Assembly (NCBI GenBank): GCA_035536455.1
Contig: DATLOC010000010.1
Span: 1 to 64,000, forward strand
Direction of reading: 5' to 3'
Source of the DNA: DASUNQ01 sp035536455
GTDB taxonomy: Bacteria > Acidobacteriota > Thermoanaerobaculia > Multivoradales > UBA5704
DNA length: 64,000 bases
In this document: positions 16,329-24,463 of the stretch, piece after piece
Layout: the number at the start of each line of letters is the position of its first letter
Position numbering within the stretch: position 1 is the stretch's first letter
Notes under the pieces: model-generated
What the model saw: only the letters and a program-made list of their open reading frames with translations
Databases searched by the model: none
Told to the model about the DNA's origin: nothing
Made by a program: the position numbers and the translations under genes

Positions 16329-18746
16329 TCAGAGAAGCTGCTGCGGGTCGACATCCACCACCAGCCCCTTGTGGGGCGGCGGCGGCAGGGCGGCGGCGAG
16401 GAGGCGGTGCAGGTCGCGGACGGCGGCGGTGCGCAGGAGGAGCTGGAAGCGCCAGAGGCCGCGCAGGCGCTCGAGCGGTGCCGGTGCCGGCCCCGTCACC
16501 CGCACCGACCGCGCCAGCGGGTGCGCCCCGAGGCGCGCCGCCAGCTCGCCGATCCGCGCCTCGGCCTTGGCGCGGTTGCGGTCCTCGACCAGGAGCTGCA
16601 CCATGCGGCTGAACGGCGGGTAGTGGAAGACGCGGCGGAAGCGCAGCTCCTCGCGCGCGAACGCCGCGTCGTCGCCGAGGAGCGCCGCCTGGATGGCGTA
16701 GTGCTCGGGGTGGAAGGTCTGGATCACCACCTTCCCCGGCCGGTCGCCGCGCCCGGCGCGGCCGGCGAGCTGCACCAGAAGGTTGTAGGTGCGCTCGACG
16801 GCGCGGAAGTCGGGGAAGCCGAGGTAGGTGTCGGCGGCGAGCACGGCGGTCAGCGCCACCGCCGGGAAGTGGTGCCCCTTCGAGACCATCTGCGTGCCGA
16901 CGAGGACCCGCACCTCGCCGCGCGCGAAGCGCTCGAGGATCGCCGCCGGGCCGCCCGGGCGGCGGGCGGTGTCGCGGTCGAGGACGTCGAGCGGCACGCC
17001 GGGGAAGAGCTCGGCGAAGGTCTCCTCCACCCGCTCGGTGCCGGCGCCGATCGGCTCGAGCGCCGCCTCGCCGCAGGTCGGGCAGCGGGCCGGGACGGCC
17101 AGCGTCGAGCCGCAGTAGTGGCAGAGCAGGCGGCCGGCGCGGCGGTGGAAGGTGCGCGGCAGGCCGCACTGGTCGCAACGCAGGTCCTCGCCGCAGGCGC
17201 GGCAGAGGAGGAGCGGCGAGTAGCCGCGCCGGTTGCGGAGCAGGATGATTTGTCCCTCGCCGGCGAGCGCCGCGGCGATCTCCTCGCGCAGCCGCTCGGA
17301 GAAGTAGATCTCCCCCGGCCGGCGCGGGACGAGGCCGCGCAGGTCGACCAGCACCCCCTCGGGCACGCCGCCCTCCCCCACCCGCTCGGTGAGCCGGAGG
17401 AGGCCGAGCTTGCCGCGCTCGGCGTTGTGCCGGCTCTCGAGGCTGGGCGTCGCCGAGACCAGGAGCGTCACCGCCTTGGCCGCCTTGCCGCGCACCAGCG
17501 CCACGTCCCGCCCCTGGTAGCGCGGCACGCTCTCCTGCTTGTAGGCCGGGTCCTGCTCCTCGTCGACGACCAGGAGGCCGAGGTCGGCGAGCGGCGCGAA
17601 GAGCGCCGAGCGCGGCCCGAGCACCACCCGCGCCTCGCCGCGCCGCACCCGCTCCCACTCCTGCTGCCGCTCCGGGCCGCCCAGCCCCGAGTGGAGGATC
17701 GCCAGCCGCTCGCCGAAGCGCTGCTCGACCGCCCGCGCCAGCGCCGGCACCAGGGCGATCTCCGGCACCAGCAGGAGGGCGGTGCGGCCGGCCCCGAGCG
17801 CCGCTTCGACGGCCCGCAGGTAGACCTCGGTCTTGCCGGAGCCGGTCATGCCGTGAAGAAGGAAAGGGGCGTAGCGGCGTGAGGAGAGCGCGCGCTCCAG
17901 CACCGTCAGCGCCTCCTCCTGGTCCGGGCGGAGGCGGAACGGCGCCTCGGCCCTCCCGTCGAGCATGTGGTGGTCGAGCGCCAGCTTCTCGACCTGCGTG
18001 AACTGGCGCAGGACGCCGCGCTGCGCCAGCCGCTTGACGACGGCCGGGCTGGCGCCGGCGGCGGCGCTCACCTCCGCGATCGTCGCCGGCCGGCCGATCG
18101 CCGCCAGGTACTCGACCGCCGCGCGGCCGGCCGGCGAGCGCCCGCAGGCCGCGAGCTGCGCCTCCCGGTCGCCGGGCGGGAGCTCGACCGCGGTGACGTA
18201 GCGCGCGCCGCGCCGCTCCCGCTCCTCGCGGCCGATCCGCCCGGAGTCCGCCAGGCCCTCCAAGACTTCGCCGAGACCGGCGATCCCGAGCTGCGCCTGC
18301 AGCTCGGCGGCGCTCGTCCGCCCGCCGCCGCGCAGCGCCTCCACGACCGCCGCCTCCGCCGCCGAGCGCGGCGGCGCCAGCGCCCCGGCGTCGGTCAGCC
18401 AGACCCGCCGGTCGCCCCAGGGAGGCAGGTCCGGCGGCAGCATGGCGCGGAAGACCTCGCCCAGCGGCGCCATGTAGTAACCGGCGACGAAGCCGGCCAG
18501 CTCGAGCAGCTCCGGCCCGAGCACCGGCTCGAGATCGACGACCTCCTCGAGCGGCCGCAGCTCGATCCCGGCGGGACGCTCGGCGTGGACCGCTACGACG
18601 ACCCCGACCAGCCGGCGCCGGCCGACCTGCACCCGCGCCCGCACGCCCGGGCGGGCGAGCGGCGCAAAGGCGTCGGGGACCTCGTAGGTGAGCGGGCCGG
18701 GGAGCGGGAGCGGGAGGGCGACCTCGGCGTAGAGCGGCGAGGTCAA
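16329..18746 (-). CDS. priA: primosomal protein N' (replication restart helicase PriA)
   Basis: An 805-residue DNA helicase that reloads the replisome at stalled forks. N-terminal 3'-DNA-binding domain, then a superfamily 2 helicase core: Walker A GMTGSGKTEVYL, Walker B VVDEEQDPAYKQE, and motif SATPSLESR. The zinc-binding insertion has the expected paired cysteines (LCRACGEDLRCDQCG, LLCHYCGS, RCPTCG). The TTG start overlaps the stop of the TPR gene (TTGA). Confidence 0.96.
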   Translation of the reverse strand: MTSPLYAEVALPLPLPGPLTYEVPDAFAPLARPGVRARVQVGRRRLVGVVVAVHAERPAGIELRPLEEVVDLEPVLGPELLELAGFVAGYYMAPLGEVFRAMLPPDLPPWGDRRVWLTDAGALAPPRSAAEAAVVEALRGGGRTSAAELQAQLGIAGLGEVLEGLADSGRIGREERERRGARYVTAVELPPGDREAQLAACGRSPAGRAAVEYLAAIGRPATIAEVSAAAGASPAVVKRLAQRGVLRQFTQVEKLALDHHMLDGRAEAPFRLRPDQEEALTVLERALSSRRYAPFLLHGMTGSGKTEVYLRAVEAALGAGRTALLLVPEIALVPALARAVEQRFGERLAILHSGLGGPERQQEWERVRRGEARVVLGPRSALFAPLADLGLLVVDEEQDPAYKQESVPRYQGRDVALVRGKAAKAVTLLVSATPSLESRHNAERGKLGLLRLTERVGEGGVPEGVLVDLRGLVPRRPGEIYFSERLREEIAAALAGEGQIILLRNRRGYSPLLLCRACGEDLRCDQCGLPRTFHRRAGRLLCHYCGSTLAVPARCPTCGEAALEPIGAGTERVEETFAELFPGVPLDVLDRDTARRPGGPAAILERFARGEVRVLVGTQMVSKGHHFPAVALTAVLAADTYLGFPDFRAVERTYNLLVQLAGRAGRGDRPGKVVIQTFHPEHYAIQAALLGDDAAFAREELRFRRVFHYPPFSRMVQLLVEDRNRAKAEARIGELAARLGAHPLARSVRVTGPAPAPLERLRGLWRFQLLLRTAAVRDLHRLLAAALPPPPHKGLVVDVDPQQLL

Positions 18747-19372
18747 CCCGCCTTGCGCCGCGCCACCTCGGCGGCGAGGCGGGCGACGTCCGGGTTGTTC
18801 GGCTGCAGCCGCTGGAGCTCGCCGATCACCGCCTCGGCGCCGGCGAAGTCCTCGACCGCGGCGCGGACGAACACCTCGTTGAAGCGCGACTGCCAGTGGT
18901 CGGGGCTCAGCGCCTGGGCGCGGTCGAAGAGGGCCACCGCCCCCTGCGCGTCCCCCAGCTCGAAGTAGGTGACGCCCAAGTCGGAGAGGACGTCGGGCTC
19001 GCCGGGGCGGAGCTTCAGGTACTGCTCGTACAGCTCGCGGGCCCGCGCCCAGTTCTGGATGTCGAAGTTGAGGTTGGCGAGGCGGATGACGGCGTCGGCG
19101 TCGCCGGGGTTCTTGGCGACGTGGTCGCGCAAGCGCAGGATCTCCTCCATCGGCGGCTGGCCGGCGGCCCCGGCCTGCGCCCCGGCGGGCGGTGCCCCGC
19201 CTGTGGCCCCAGGGGGCACTCCCGCCTCCGCGGCCGGCGCGTCCCCGGGCAGTACCGCGCCCGGCGGGCGCCGCGGCGGCTGGTAGACGTCCATGACCTC
19301 CTTCATGAGGAAGCCCGAGACGAACCCCAGCAGCACCCCCGCCAGGGCGTACAGCAGATTGTCCTTGTTCAC
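18743..19372 (-). CDS. membrane-anchored tetratricopeptide repeat protein
   Basis: A 209-residue protein. One N-terminal membrane segment (LLYALAGVLLGFVSGFLM) is followed by a Pro/Ala/Gly-rich linker (about residues 33-75) and three TPR-like helical pairs (AVIRLANLNFDIQNWARAREL, VLSDLGVTYFELGDAQGAV, FNEVFVRAAVEDFAGAEAV). It is probably an inner-membrane scaffold facing the periplasm. GTG start. It lies between carD and priA; no specific function can be given. Confidence 0.8.
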   Translation of the reverse strand: MNKDNLLYALAGVLLGFVSGFLMKEVMDVYQPPRRPPGAVLPGDAPAAEAGVPPGATGGAPPAGAQAGAAGQPPMEEILRLRDHVAKNPGDADAVIRLANLNFDIQNWARARELYEQYLKLRPGEPDVLSDLGVTYFELGDAQGAVALFDRAQALSPDHWQSRFNEVFVRAAVEDFAGAEAVIGELQRLQPNNPDVARLAAEVARRKAG

Positions 19373-19397
19373 GCGCGCCGCGGGAGGTGGACGCTCG

Positions 19398-19913
19398 TCA
19401 GCTGGCCTTGGCGCTCAGCCGCTTCTCGAGGCTGGAGGTCAGGGCCTGCTCGACCATCGCCTCCGACTCCCGCTCGGTGATGTCGCGGACGTGCGCCACC
19501 TCGCTGACGATGAAGTACTTGGCGCGCTCGTACATCTTCTTCTCGCGGAAGGAGAGGCTCTTGCGCTGCGACACCAGGCGCAGGTTCTTGAGCACCTCGG
19601 CGACCTCGGGCAGCCGCCCGGTCTTCATCTTGTCGAGGTTCTGCTTGTAGCGGCCCTTCCAGTCCTTGTAGGTATCGATGTTGCCGTCCTCGAGGATGTC
19701 GAAGAGCATCCGGATCTCGCGCGACGGGCACAGCGGGCGCAGCCCGACCAGGTCGAGGTTGGTCTTGGGGATCATCACCTTCGAGTTGTTGGACAGCAGC
19801 CGCAGGTGGTAGTAGGTCTGCTCTGTCCCGTCCATCTTCGTGGGCTCGATCTTCTCGACCACGCTCACCCCGTGGTTGGGGTAGACCACTTTCTGACCGA
19901 CCTTGAATGGCAC
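19398..19913 (-). CDS. CarD/CdnL-family transcription regulator
   Basis: A 171-residue RNA polymerase-binding regulator. The N-terminal Tudor-like RID domain begins FKVGQKVVYPNHGV and continues with YYHLRLLSNNSKVMIP. The C-terminal helical DNA-binding domain includes DWKGRYKQNLDKMKTG, LVSQRKSLSFREKKMYERA and the conserved tail ending in ALTSSLEKRL. CarD proteins stabilise open complexes at rRNA and housekeeping promoters. A good sigma-70-type promoter is seen upstream at 19995-20023. Confidence 0.94.
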   Translation of the reverse strand: MPFKVGQKVVYPNHGVSVVEKIEPTKMDGTEQTYYHLRLLSNNSKVMIPKTNLDLVGLRPLCPSREIRMLFDILEDGNIDTYKDWKGRYKQNLDKMKTGRLPEVAEVLKNLRLVSQRKSLSFREKKMYERAKYFIVSEVAHVRDITERESEAMVEQALTSSLEKRLSAKAS

Positions 19914-19994
19914 GTTCCCGACTCCCTAGGTCTGCAGAGGGTAGATTGGCGTACAACCGGGCAAGTCGCTTGTGGACTTACCTTTACGCGCCTA

Positions 19995-20023
19995 TTTATA
20001 CACCAGCTCGGGGGTTCCGTCAA
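19995..20023 (-). promoter_or_regulatory. sigma-70-type promoter for carD
   Basis: On the minus strand TTGACG (20018-20023) and TATAAA (19995-20000) are separated by exactly 17 bp. Transcription would start near 19988, giving a leader of about 75 bases before the carD ATG at 19913. The consensus match and spacing are unusually good for this GC-rich sequence. Confidence 0.75.
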
Positions 20024-20081
20024 GGCGCGGGAAGACACCCGGGCGGCGATCGGGTTACGATCCAGGCTCCCACCCCACCCG

Positions 20082-20168
20082 GCCGGAGTGGCGGAATGGC
20101 AGACGCAGGGGACTCAAAATCCCCCGGGCCCTGCGCCCGTGTGGGTTCGACTCCCACCTCCGGCACCA
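20082..20168 (+). tRNA. tRNA-Leu (anticodon CAA)
   Basis: An 87-base class II tRNA. Acceptor arms GCCGGAG (20082-20088) and CTCCGGC (20158-20164) pair perfectly, followed by A73 and an encoded CCA. The anticodon loop reads CTCAAAA between GGGGA and TCCCC, giving anticodon CAA for UUG codons. A long variable arm lies before the T arm GTGGGTTCGACTCCCAC. tRNA-Leu genes are common integration sites; a lower-GC unit begins about 0.6 kb downstream, but I found no second copy of the tRNA 3' end. Confidence 0.95.
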
Positions 20169-20252
20169 GCTTCTTACCGCCGAGCTTACGCCTCCCAGAG
20201 AACGCGGGGAGGCTTCCCGCTGCCGGGTGTGCAGAAAGTCGGCGAGGAAAAA

Positions 20253-20615
20253 TGCACCATGCGGGGCCAGAAATGCACCCCGCGGCGCCTGAGGATATAT
20301 CCTCAGGCGAAAAGGTGCACCACTTTTCGTCCGCCATGCACCATCGGAGGGCTCAGCGGCCTGCCGTGACGCCTCCGGAGGACGCCGCGGGGCCTTGGGA
20401 CCCTGCCGCTGGACCAGAATGGTGCAAAGTCGGCCGAAAATGGTGCATAAATGGTGCTGCGGCGCCTTCCTCAGCGCCCGCAGTGCACCCCGCAGGCTCC
20501 GCAGGGTGCATTTTTCCTCCCGCGGCGACTCCGGCGGGCGCCGAACGGGCATCCCGAGCGCTCGTTCCCCTGTTTCCGGCCGCCGAATGGTGCAAAGCGG
20601 CGGCGAAATGGTGCA
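20253..20615. repeat. non-coding stretch with about ten GGTGCA/TGCACC motifs
   Basis: The 575 bp between tRNA-Leu and the next gene (20169-20743) hold no convincing gene. TGCACC or GGTGCA occurs at 20253, 20274, 20314, 20337, 20421, 20442, 20484, 20505, 20589 and 20610, on both strands, far above chance. Most copies extend as GGTGCATTTYTSC (20505, 20610; minus strand at 20258 and 20279) or AATGGTGCAAAG (20419, 20587). The two AATGGTGCAAAG copies are each followed ~20 bp later by ATGGTGCAT, forming a direct repeat 168 bp apart. Short frames through it give repetitive peptides (MHHF...LHHS) that I take as a by-product of the repeat. Confidence 0.7.
20286..20309. repeat. perfect 24-bp palindrome
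   Basis: The sequence from 20286 to 20309 is identical to its reverse complement, with GAGGATATATCCTC at the centre. It lies inside the GGTGCA-motif stretch. It could be a protein-binding site or form a cruciform or RNA hairpin. There is no U-tract, so it is not a classical terminator. Confidence 0.75.
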
Positions 20616-20743
20616 TTTCTCCGATCGGCCGGTCCGCTCCCGGACCCGATGAAGCCCGTCTCGGTCAGGATCTCGAACGGGTGCCGTGTCTCCTCACGGA
20701 CTTGGTCGTAGGGGAGGGTCGATCCCGCGCATCACGATGTCGC

Positions 20744-23700
20744 TCACCCCGAGGCGAGTCGCTCGCTGGAGATACTCAAGCTTCGCGGAGTGCCCTTCAT
20801 CGAGGCGGGCGTTGATTCGGCCGGTGCAGCGTTCGAGGCACGTTGCCAGTCGGCCATTCGCCCAATGAGCCATATGAACGGCTCGACCTGGCCGTTCAAC
20901 ACGCATGAGCCCTTGCAAATGCTATGAAGCAGTCCCTGCACATCAGACAAGCACAAGGTGGAGACCGCCCGGTTGTCCGTGGGAAGCAATGAACAGAACG
21001 GCGCATCCGTTGTCTCGCGAGCTCCCAACGTGACGTCTCGCTCATTGATCATAATCGTGATCGGTTCTCCGTTATCTGGAAGTCTGACTGACACGGCGAG
21101 ATTCGGAGTCGGGCCATGGGCCCTAGCCAGCGTTTCCTTCAAGTAGGCAGAAAAGGCTTTGGCCCACTCCTCCACGCCGGATCGTCCTGGATGTGCGTCC
21201 ACCTCAAATTCGCTTTCGCCGGACACGCGATCTTCCAAAGCCTGTCGCTCCTCCTCTGCTTCACGCTCCGCGTCGATTAGGGCCTCGAGGGTCCTGTCAA
21301 CGTCCTCTCGTGTGTGAGAAGCCGAGCAGATGAGCCTTAGGCGACCACGTCCGCTCTCCACGATCGGGTACGTTACAGCCGCCGTGTGAACGCCACGCTT
21401 ATACAAGCCGTGTGCAATCGCATAGAGCTTGTTTTTATCGGAAAAATGCGGGGTGACGATGGGGCCATCTCCTGTCCCAAGATCATACCCTGCTTCGGAG
21501 AATCGCCTCCGCATGTAGTTGGTTATATCCCATAGTCGCTCTCGCAGTGCGTCGTCCGCGCTCAGTCGGCGCAAGGCGGCGAGCGCTGCCGCGATATCAG
21601 CGGGGCTGGTTGTAGCCTGGAATATATAGGCCCTGGCGGACGACTTCAGCAGGGCGATGTGCTCCTCTCGGGCGGCAACAACACCCCCAAGGCTCCCGAG
21701 CGCCTTACTGAGTGTCGTCATGATGAAGTCTACTTGATCGGTGACACCTCGAGCAGCGCAAAGACCGGCTCCTCGAGGGCCATAGAAACCGAAGGAATGT
21801 GCTTCGTCCACGAGGACGAGCGCATCGTATTTCTTCGCCGTGAGCACAATGTCCGATACCGGTGCCGTCCCCTCCCCCATGCTGTAAACGCTTTCGAGAG
21901 CTACGAGGACCGTGCGGTAGGGCGACGCCTCTGTCTTGAGGACCGATTCCAGGTCAGTTGGATTGTTGTGTTGAAACGTTCTTATCGTCGCACCGCATAG
22001 CCGAGCGCCGTCGACGATGGAAGCGTGACAGAGCTGATCCATTACGATGACGTCGTTGTCGCCGAGAAGGCCTGCAACGACCCCGATGTTCGCGGTATAC
22101 CCTGTGGGGAACAGGCATGCGGCAGGTTTTCCCACCAGCTCGGCAAAGGCTTTTTCGAACTCCAGGTGGAGATCGGTCACGCCGGAGGCCGCTGCGGATG
22201 TTCCCATTCCGGTCCCGAAGCGCATTAGGGCAGATCTAGCTTCCTCTATAACTTCCGGATCACGGTTCAGGCCGAGGTACAGGTTGGTGGTCCAAATGAT
22301 GGCCTCGCGTTCTTCATTGGTGTACGCATCGGCAACGATGCCTCTGGGCGCGCTACCTGTACGTAGCAACTTGCTGTAGGGGTCTCGGCCAGTACGGCTG
22401 ACCAGGCGCTTGAGCTCCCGGACGAGCGTACCCTTGTCGGTAGCGGACCAGGAGGGCGCCCTCGCAGCCAGGAACGGCGGGTGGCTGGACTGAATCTGGG
22501 CCTGAAAGCGACCGAGTGTATCCGAGGCTCCACCGCGCGCCTTCTCCGTCGATGCATGCGCCGTGGCGCTCCCCATCAAGTCGAGGACGTAATCGGCCAC
22601 AGCAGTTGGAGTCAAATGCTCGATAGCAGCCGATGCCGGCAGCTTGTGACCTATGATCGCGGCAAGCCGATTGCTCAGCTCCACCGCGGTCAACGAGTCG
22701 AGGCCGAGGTCGTCTAATGAGTGGTCCGGCGGCACTTGCTCGGGATCACGAAAACGCAGGAGAGGCGCGATTTCGCCTCGAATGATCGAGAGCAGGGCCG
22801 CATGCCGCTCGTCCTTCGAAAGGCCCGCCAGGCGGTGCACCAAGCTCCCGGCGTCGCTGGTGACGTCGGTGCCGGAGTGAGGGGCGAGGTATTCGCGTCG
22901 TTTCGGGAGCTGCTTGCGGTCGAGCTTGCCGTTGGGCAACCGGGGCAGCTCCTCGAGGTGCATCACGGCCTGAGGCAACATGTACTTGGGCAGCCGCTGC
23001 GCCAGGTACGCTCGCGCCGCTTCACTCGTCACCGCCTCGTCCCGGCTCACCACATACACCACGAGCATCTTTTGGCCGCCGCCCCCGTCCACGACCGCCG
23101 CCGCTGCGCCGTCCACGCCTTGCATCGACTCCAGCGTCGACTCGATCTCTTCGAGCTCTACCCGGAAGCCGCGGATTTTTACCTGTTGGTCGACCCGGCC
23201 CAGGAACTCGATCTCGCCGTCTTCCCTCCACCGGCATAAATCTCCTGTCTTGTACAGCCGCTCCTCCGGAATCGGCCCGGTCGGATCCACCTCGATAAAC
23301 CGCTCCTTCGTAAGCTCCTCGTCGTGCAGGTATCCGCGCGCCAGCTGGTCTCCCGCCAAGTACAGCTCTCCGGGTACCCCAACGGGAACCGGCTGCATGG
23401 AATCGTTCAGGATGTACGACCGGGAGCTCGACACCGGCTTGCCGATCGTGATCGTCTCCACACCTGCAGAAACCTCGGTAGCCGTCGAATAGACCGTGTC
23501 CTCGGTCGGCCCATACACGTTGACCACCCGCGGCCCTGGCTCCAGCGCGTGAAGCTGGTCCACTAGCGACCGTTTGAGCACTTCGCCCCCAAAGACGAGA
23601 CACCGGATTCCCTCGGGCAGCCGTCCGACCGCGAGCAACGCCTGCATCGCCGACGGCACCATGATGCACGTCCTCACCCGGTCCGCCGACGGCAGCTCCA

Positions 23701-24463
23701 GCAGCTCCAGCACGTTCTCCGCCAGCACCACCGTCCCGCCAAGTGACAACGTACCCAGGATTTCCATGACCGAGGGGTCGAAACAGACAGAGGCAGCGGC
23801 CAGCACACCCGCCAGCTCCTCGTCATCCAGCAACTTGCGCATCGACCGGGTCATCGCGACGACGCTTCGATGCTCGACGGCGACCCCCTTCGGCCGCCCT
23901 GTCGAGCCCGATGTGTAGATGACATACGCCAGGTCCCTCGCCGATGGCCCGGCCACGCCGTCCGCCGTCCGCTCCCCCACCTCATCGAGCCGTATGAGCT
24001 CGGGCACCCCCTCGCAGAGCTCTGCCGAATTCTCGTGGTCCACGATGGCGCCCACTGCACGAGCGTGCTCCAGCATGTAGCGCACCCGCTCCCGCGGGTA
24101 CGCCGGATCCAACGGCACGTACGTACACCCCGCTCGCAATACCCCGATCAGAGTCGCCACGAGCTCCCACGTGCGGCTCATGCACACCCCGACCAACGAC
24201 CCCGGCTCCACGCCCCGAGCCAAAAGCTCGCCCGCAATCGCGCTCGCCCGTTCCGTCAGGCGCTCGTAGTCGATCTCCGCCTCGCCATCGATGATCGCCG
24301 TTTGCTCCGGATGCGCCTGCGCCTGCTTCTCGATAAGCCCCCAGACCGTCTCCGTCCGGTCGTACGCCTCCTGCGTCCGAGTCCACTCGACGTGAAGACG
24401 GTGCGCCTGCTCCTCCTCCAGCAAGCAGACTCTCCCTATAGGCACACTCGGATTCCGGCTCAC
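20744..24463 (-). CDS. single-module NRPS hybrid: adenylation - carrier protein - alpha-oxoamine synthase - SCP2-like
   Basis: 1239 residues from a GTG at 24463 that overlaps the upstream stop (ATGTGA). Adenylation domain, about 40-520: YTSGSTGRPKG, NVYGPTE, YKTGDL, LPNGKLDR. Its likely pocket residues include D229, P230 and M233. Carrier domain, about 555-630, with phosphopantetheine serine S590 in LGLDSL. PLP-dependent alpha-oxoamine synthase, about 690-1065, with VDEAHSFG and Schiff-base lysine K920 in TTLSKALGSLGG. The tail (about 1100-1205) resembles an SCP2 lipid-binding domain. There is no condensation or thioesterase domain. The expected chemistry is activation of an acid on the carrier, then decarboxylative condensation with an amino acid to release an aminoketone. 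GC is visibly lower than in flanking genes, strongest in the C-terminal half, suggesting transfer. The product is unknown. Confidence 0.85.
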   Translation of the reverse strand: MSRNPSVPIGRVCLLEEEQAHRLHVEWTRTQEAYDRTETVWGLIEKQAQAHPEQTAIIDGEAEIDYERLTERASAIAGELLARGVEPGSLVGVCMSRTWELVATLIGVLRAGCTYVPLDPAYPRERVRYMLEHARAVGAIVDHENSAELCEGVPELIRLDEVGERTADGVAGPSARDLAYVIYTSGSTGRPKGVAVEHRSVVAMTRSMRKLLDDEELAGVLAAASVCFDPSVMEILGTLSLGGTVVLAENVLELLELPSADRVRTCIMVPSAMQALLAVGRLPEGIRCLVFGGEVLKRSLVDQLHALEPGPRVVNVYGPTEDTVYSTATEVSAGVETITIGKPVSSSRSYILNDSMQPVPVGVPGELYLAGDQLARGYLHDEELTKERFIEVDPTGPIPEERLYKTGDLCRWREDGEIEFLGRVDQQVKIRGFRVELEEIESTLESMQGVDGAAAAVVDGGGGQKMLVVYVVSRDEAVTSEAARAYLAQRLPKYMLPQAVMHLEELPRLPNGKLDRKQLPKRREYLAPHSGTDVTSDAGSLVHRLAGLSKDERHAALLSIIRGEIAPLLRFRDPEQVPPDHSLDDLGLDSLTAVELSNRLAAIIGHKLPASAAIEHLTPTAVADYVLDLMGSATAHASTEKARGGASDTLGRFQAQIQSSHPPFLAARAPSWSATDKGTLVRELKRLVSRTGRDPYSKLLRTGSAPRGIVADAYTNEEREAIIWTTNLYLGLNRDPEVIEEARSALMRFGTGMGTSAAASGVTDLHLEFEKAFAELVGKPAACLFPTGYTANIGVVAGLLGDNDVIVMDQLCHASIVDGARLCGATIRTFQHNNPTDLESVLKTEASPYRTVLVALESVYSMGEGTAPVSDIVLTAKKYDALVLVDEAHSFGFYGPRGAGLCAARGVTDQVDFIMTTLSKALGSLGGVVAAREEHIALLKSSARAYIFQATTSPADIAAALAALRRLSADDALRERLWDITNYMRRRFSEAGYDLGTGDGPIVTPHFSDKNKLYAIAHGLYKRGVHTAAVTYPIVESGRGRLRLICSASHTREDVDRTLEALIDAEREAEEERQALEDRVSGESEFEVDAHPGRSGVEEWAKAFSAYLKETLARAHGPTPNLAVSVRLPDNGEPITIMINERDVTLGARETTDAPFCSLLPTDNRAVSTLCLSDVQGLLHSICKGSCVLNGQVEPFIWLIGRMADWQRASNAAPAESTPASMKGTPRSLSISSERLASG

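Noticed and set aside
20169..20743. Short proteins encoded between tRNA-Leu and the NRPS-like gene
   Set aside because: Several overlapping frames on both strands have similar length and repetitive His/Met-rich peptides that follow from the GGTGCA repeats; none has a convincing ribosome-binding site.
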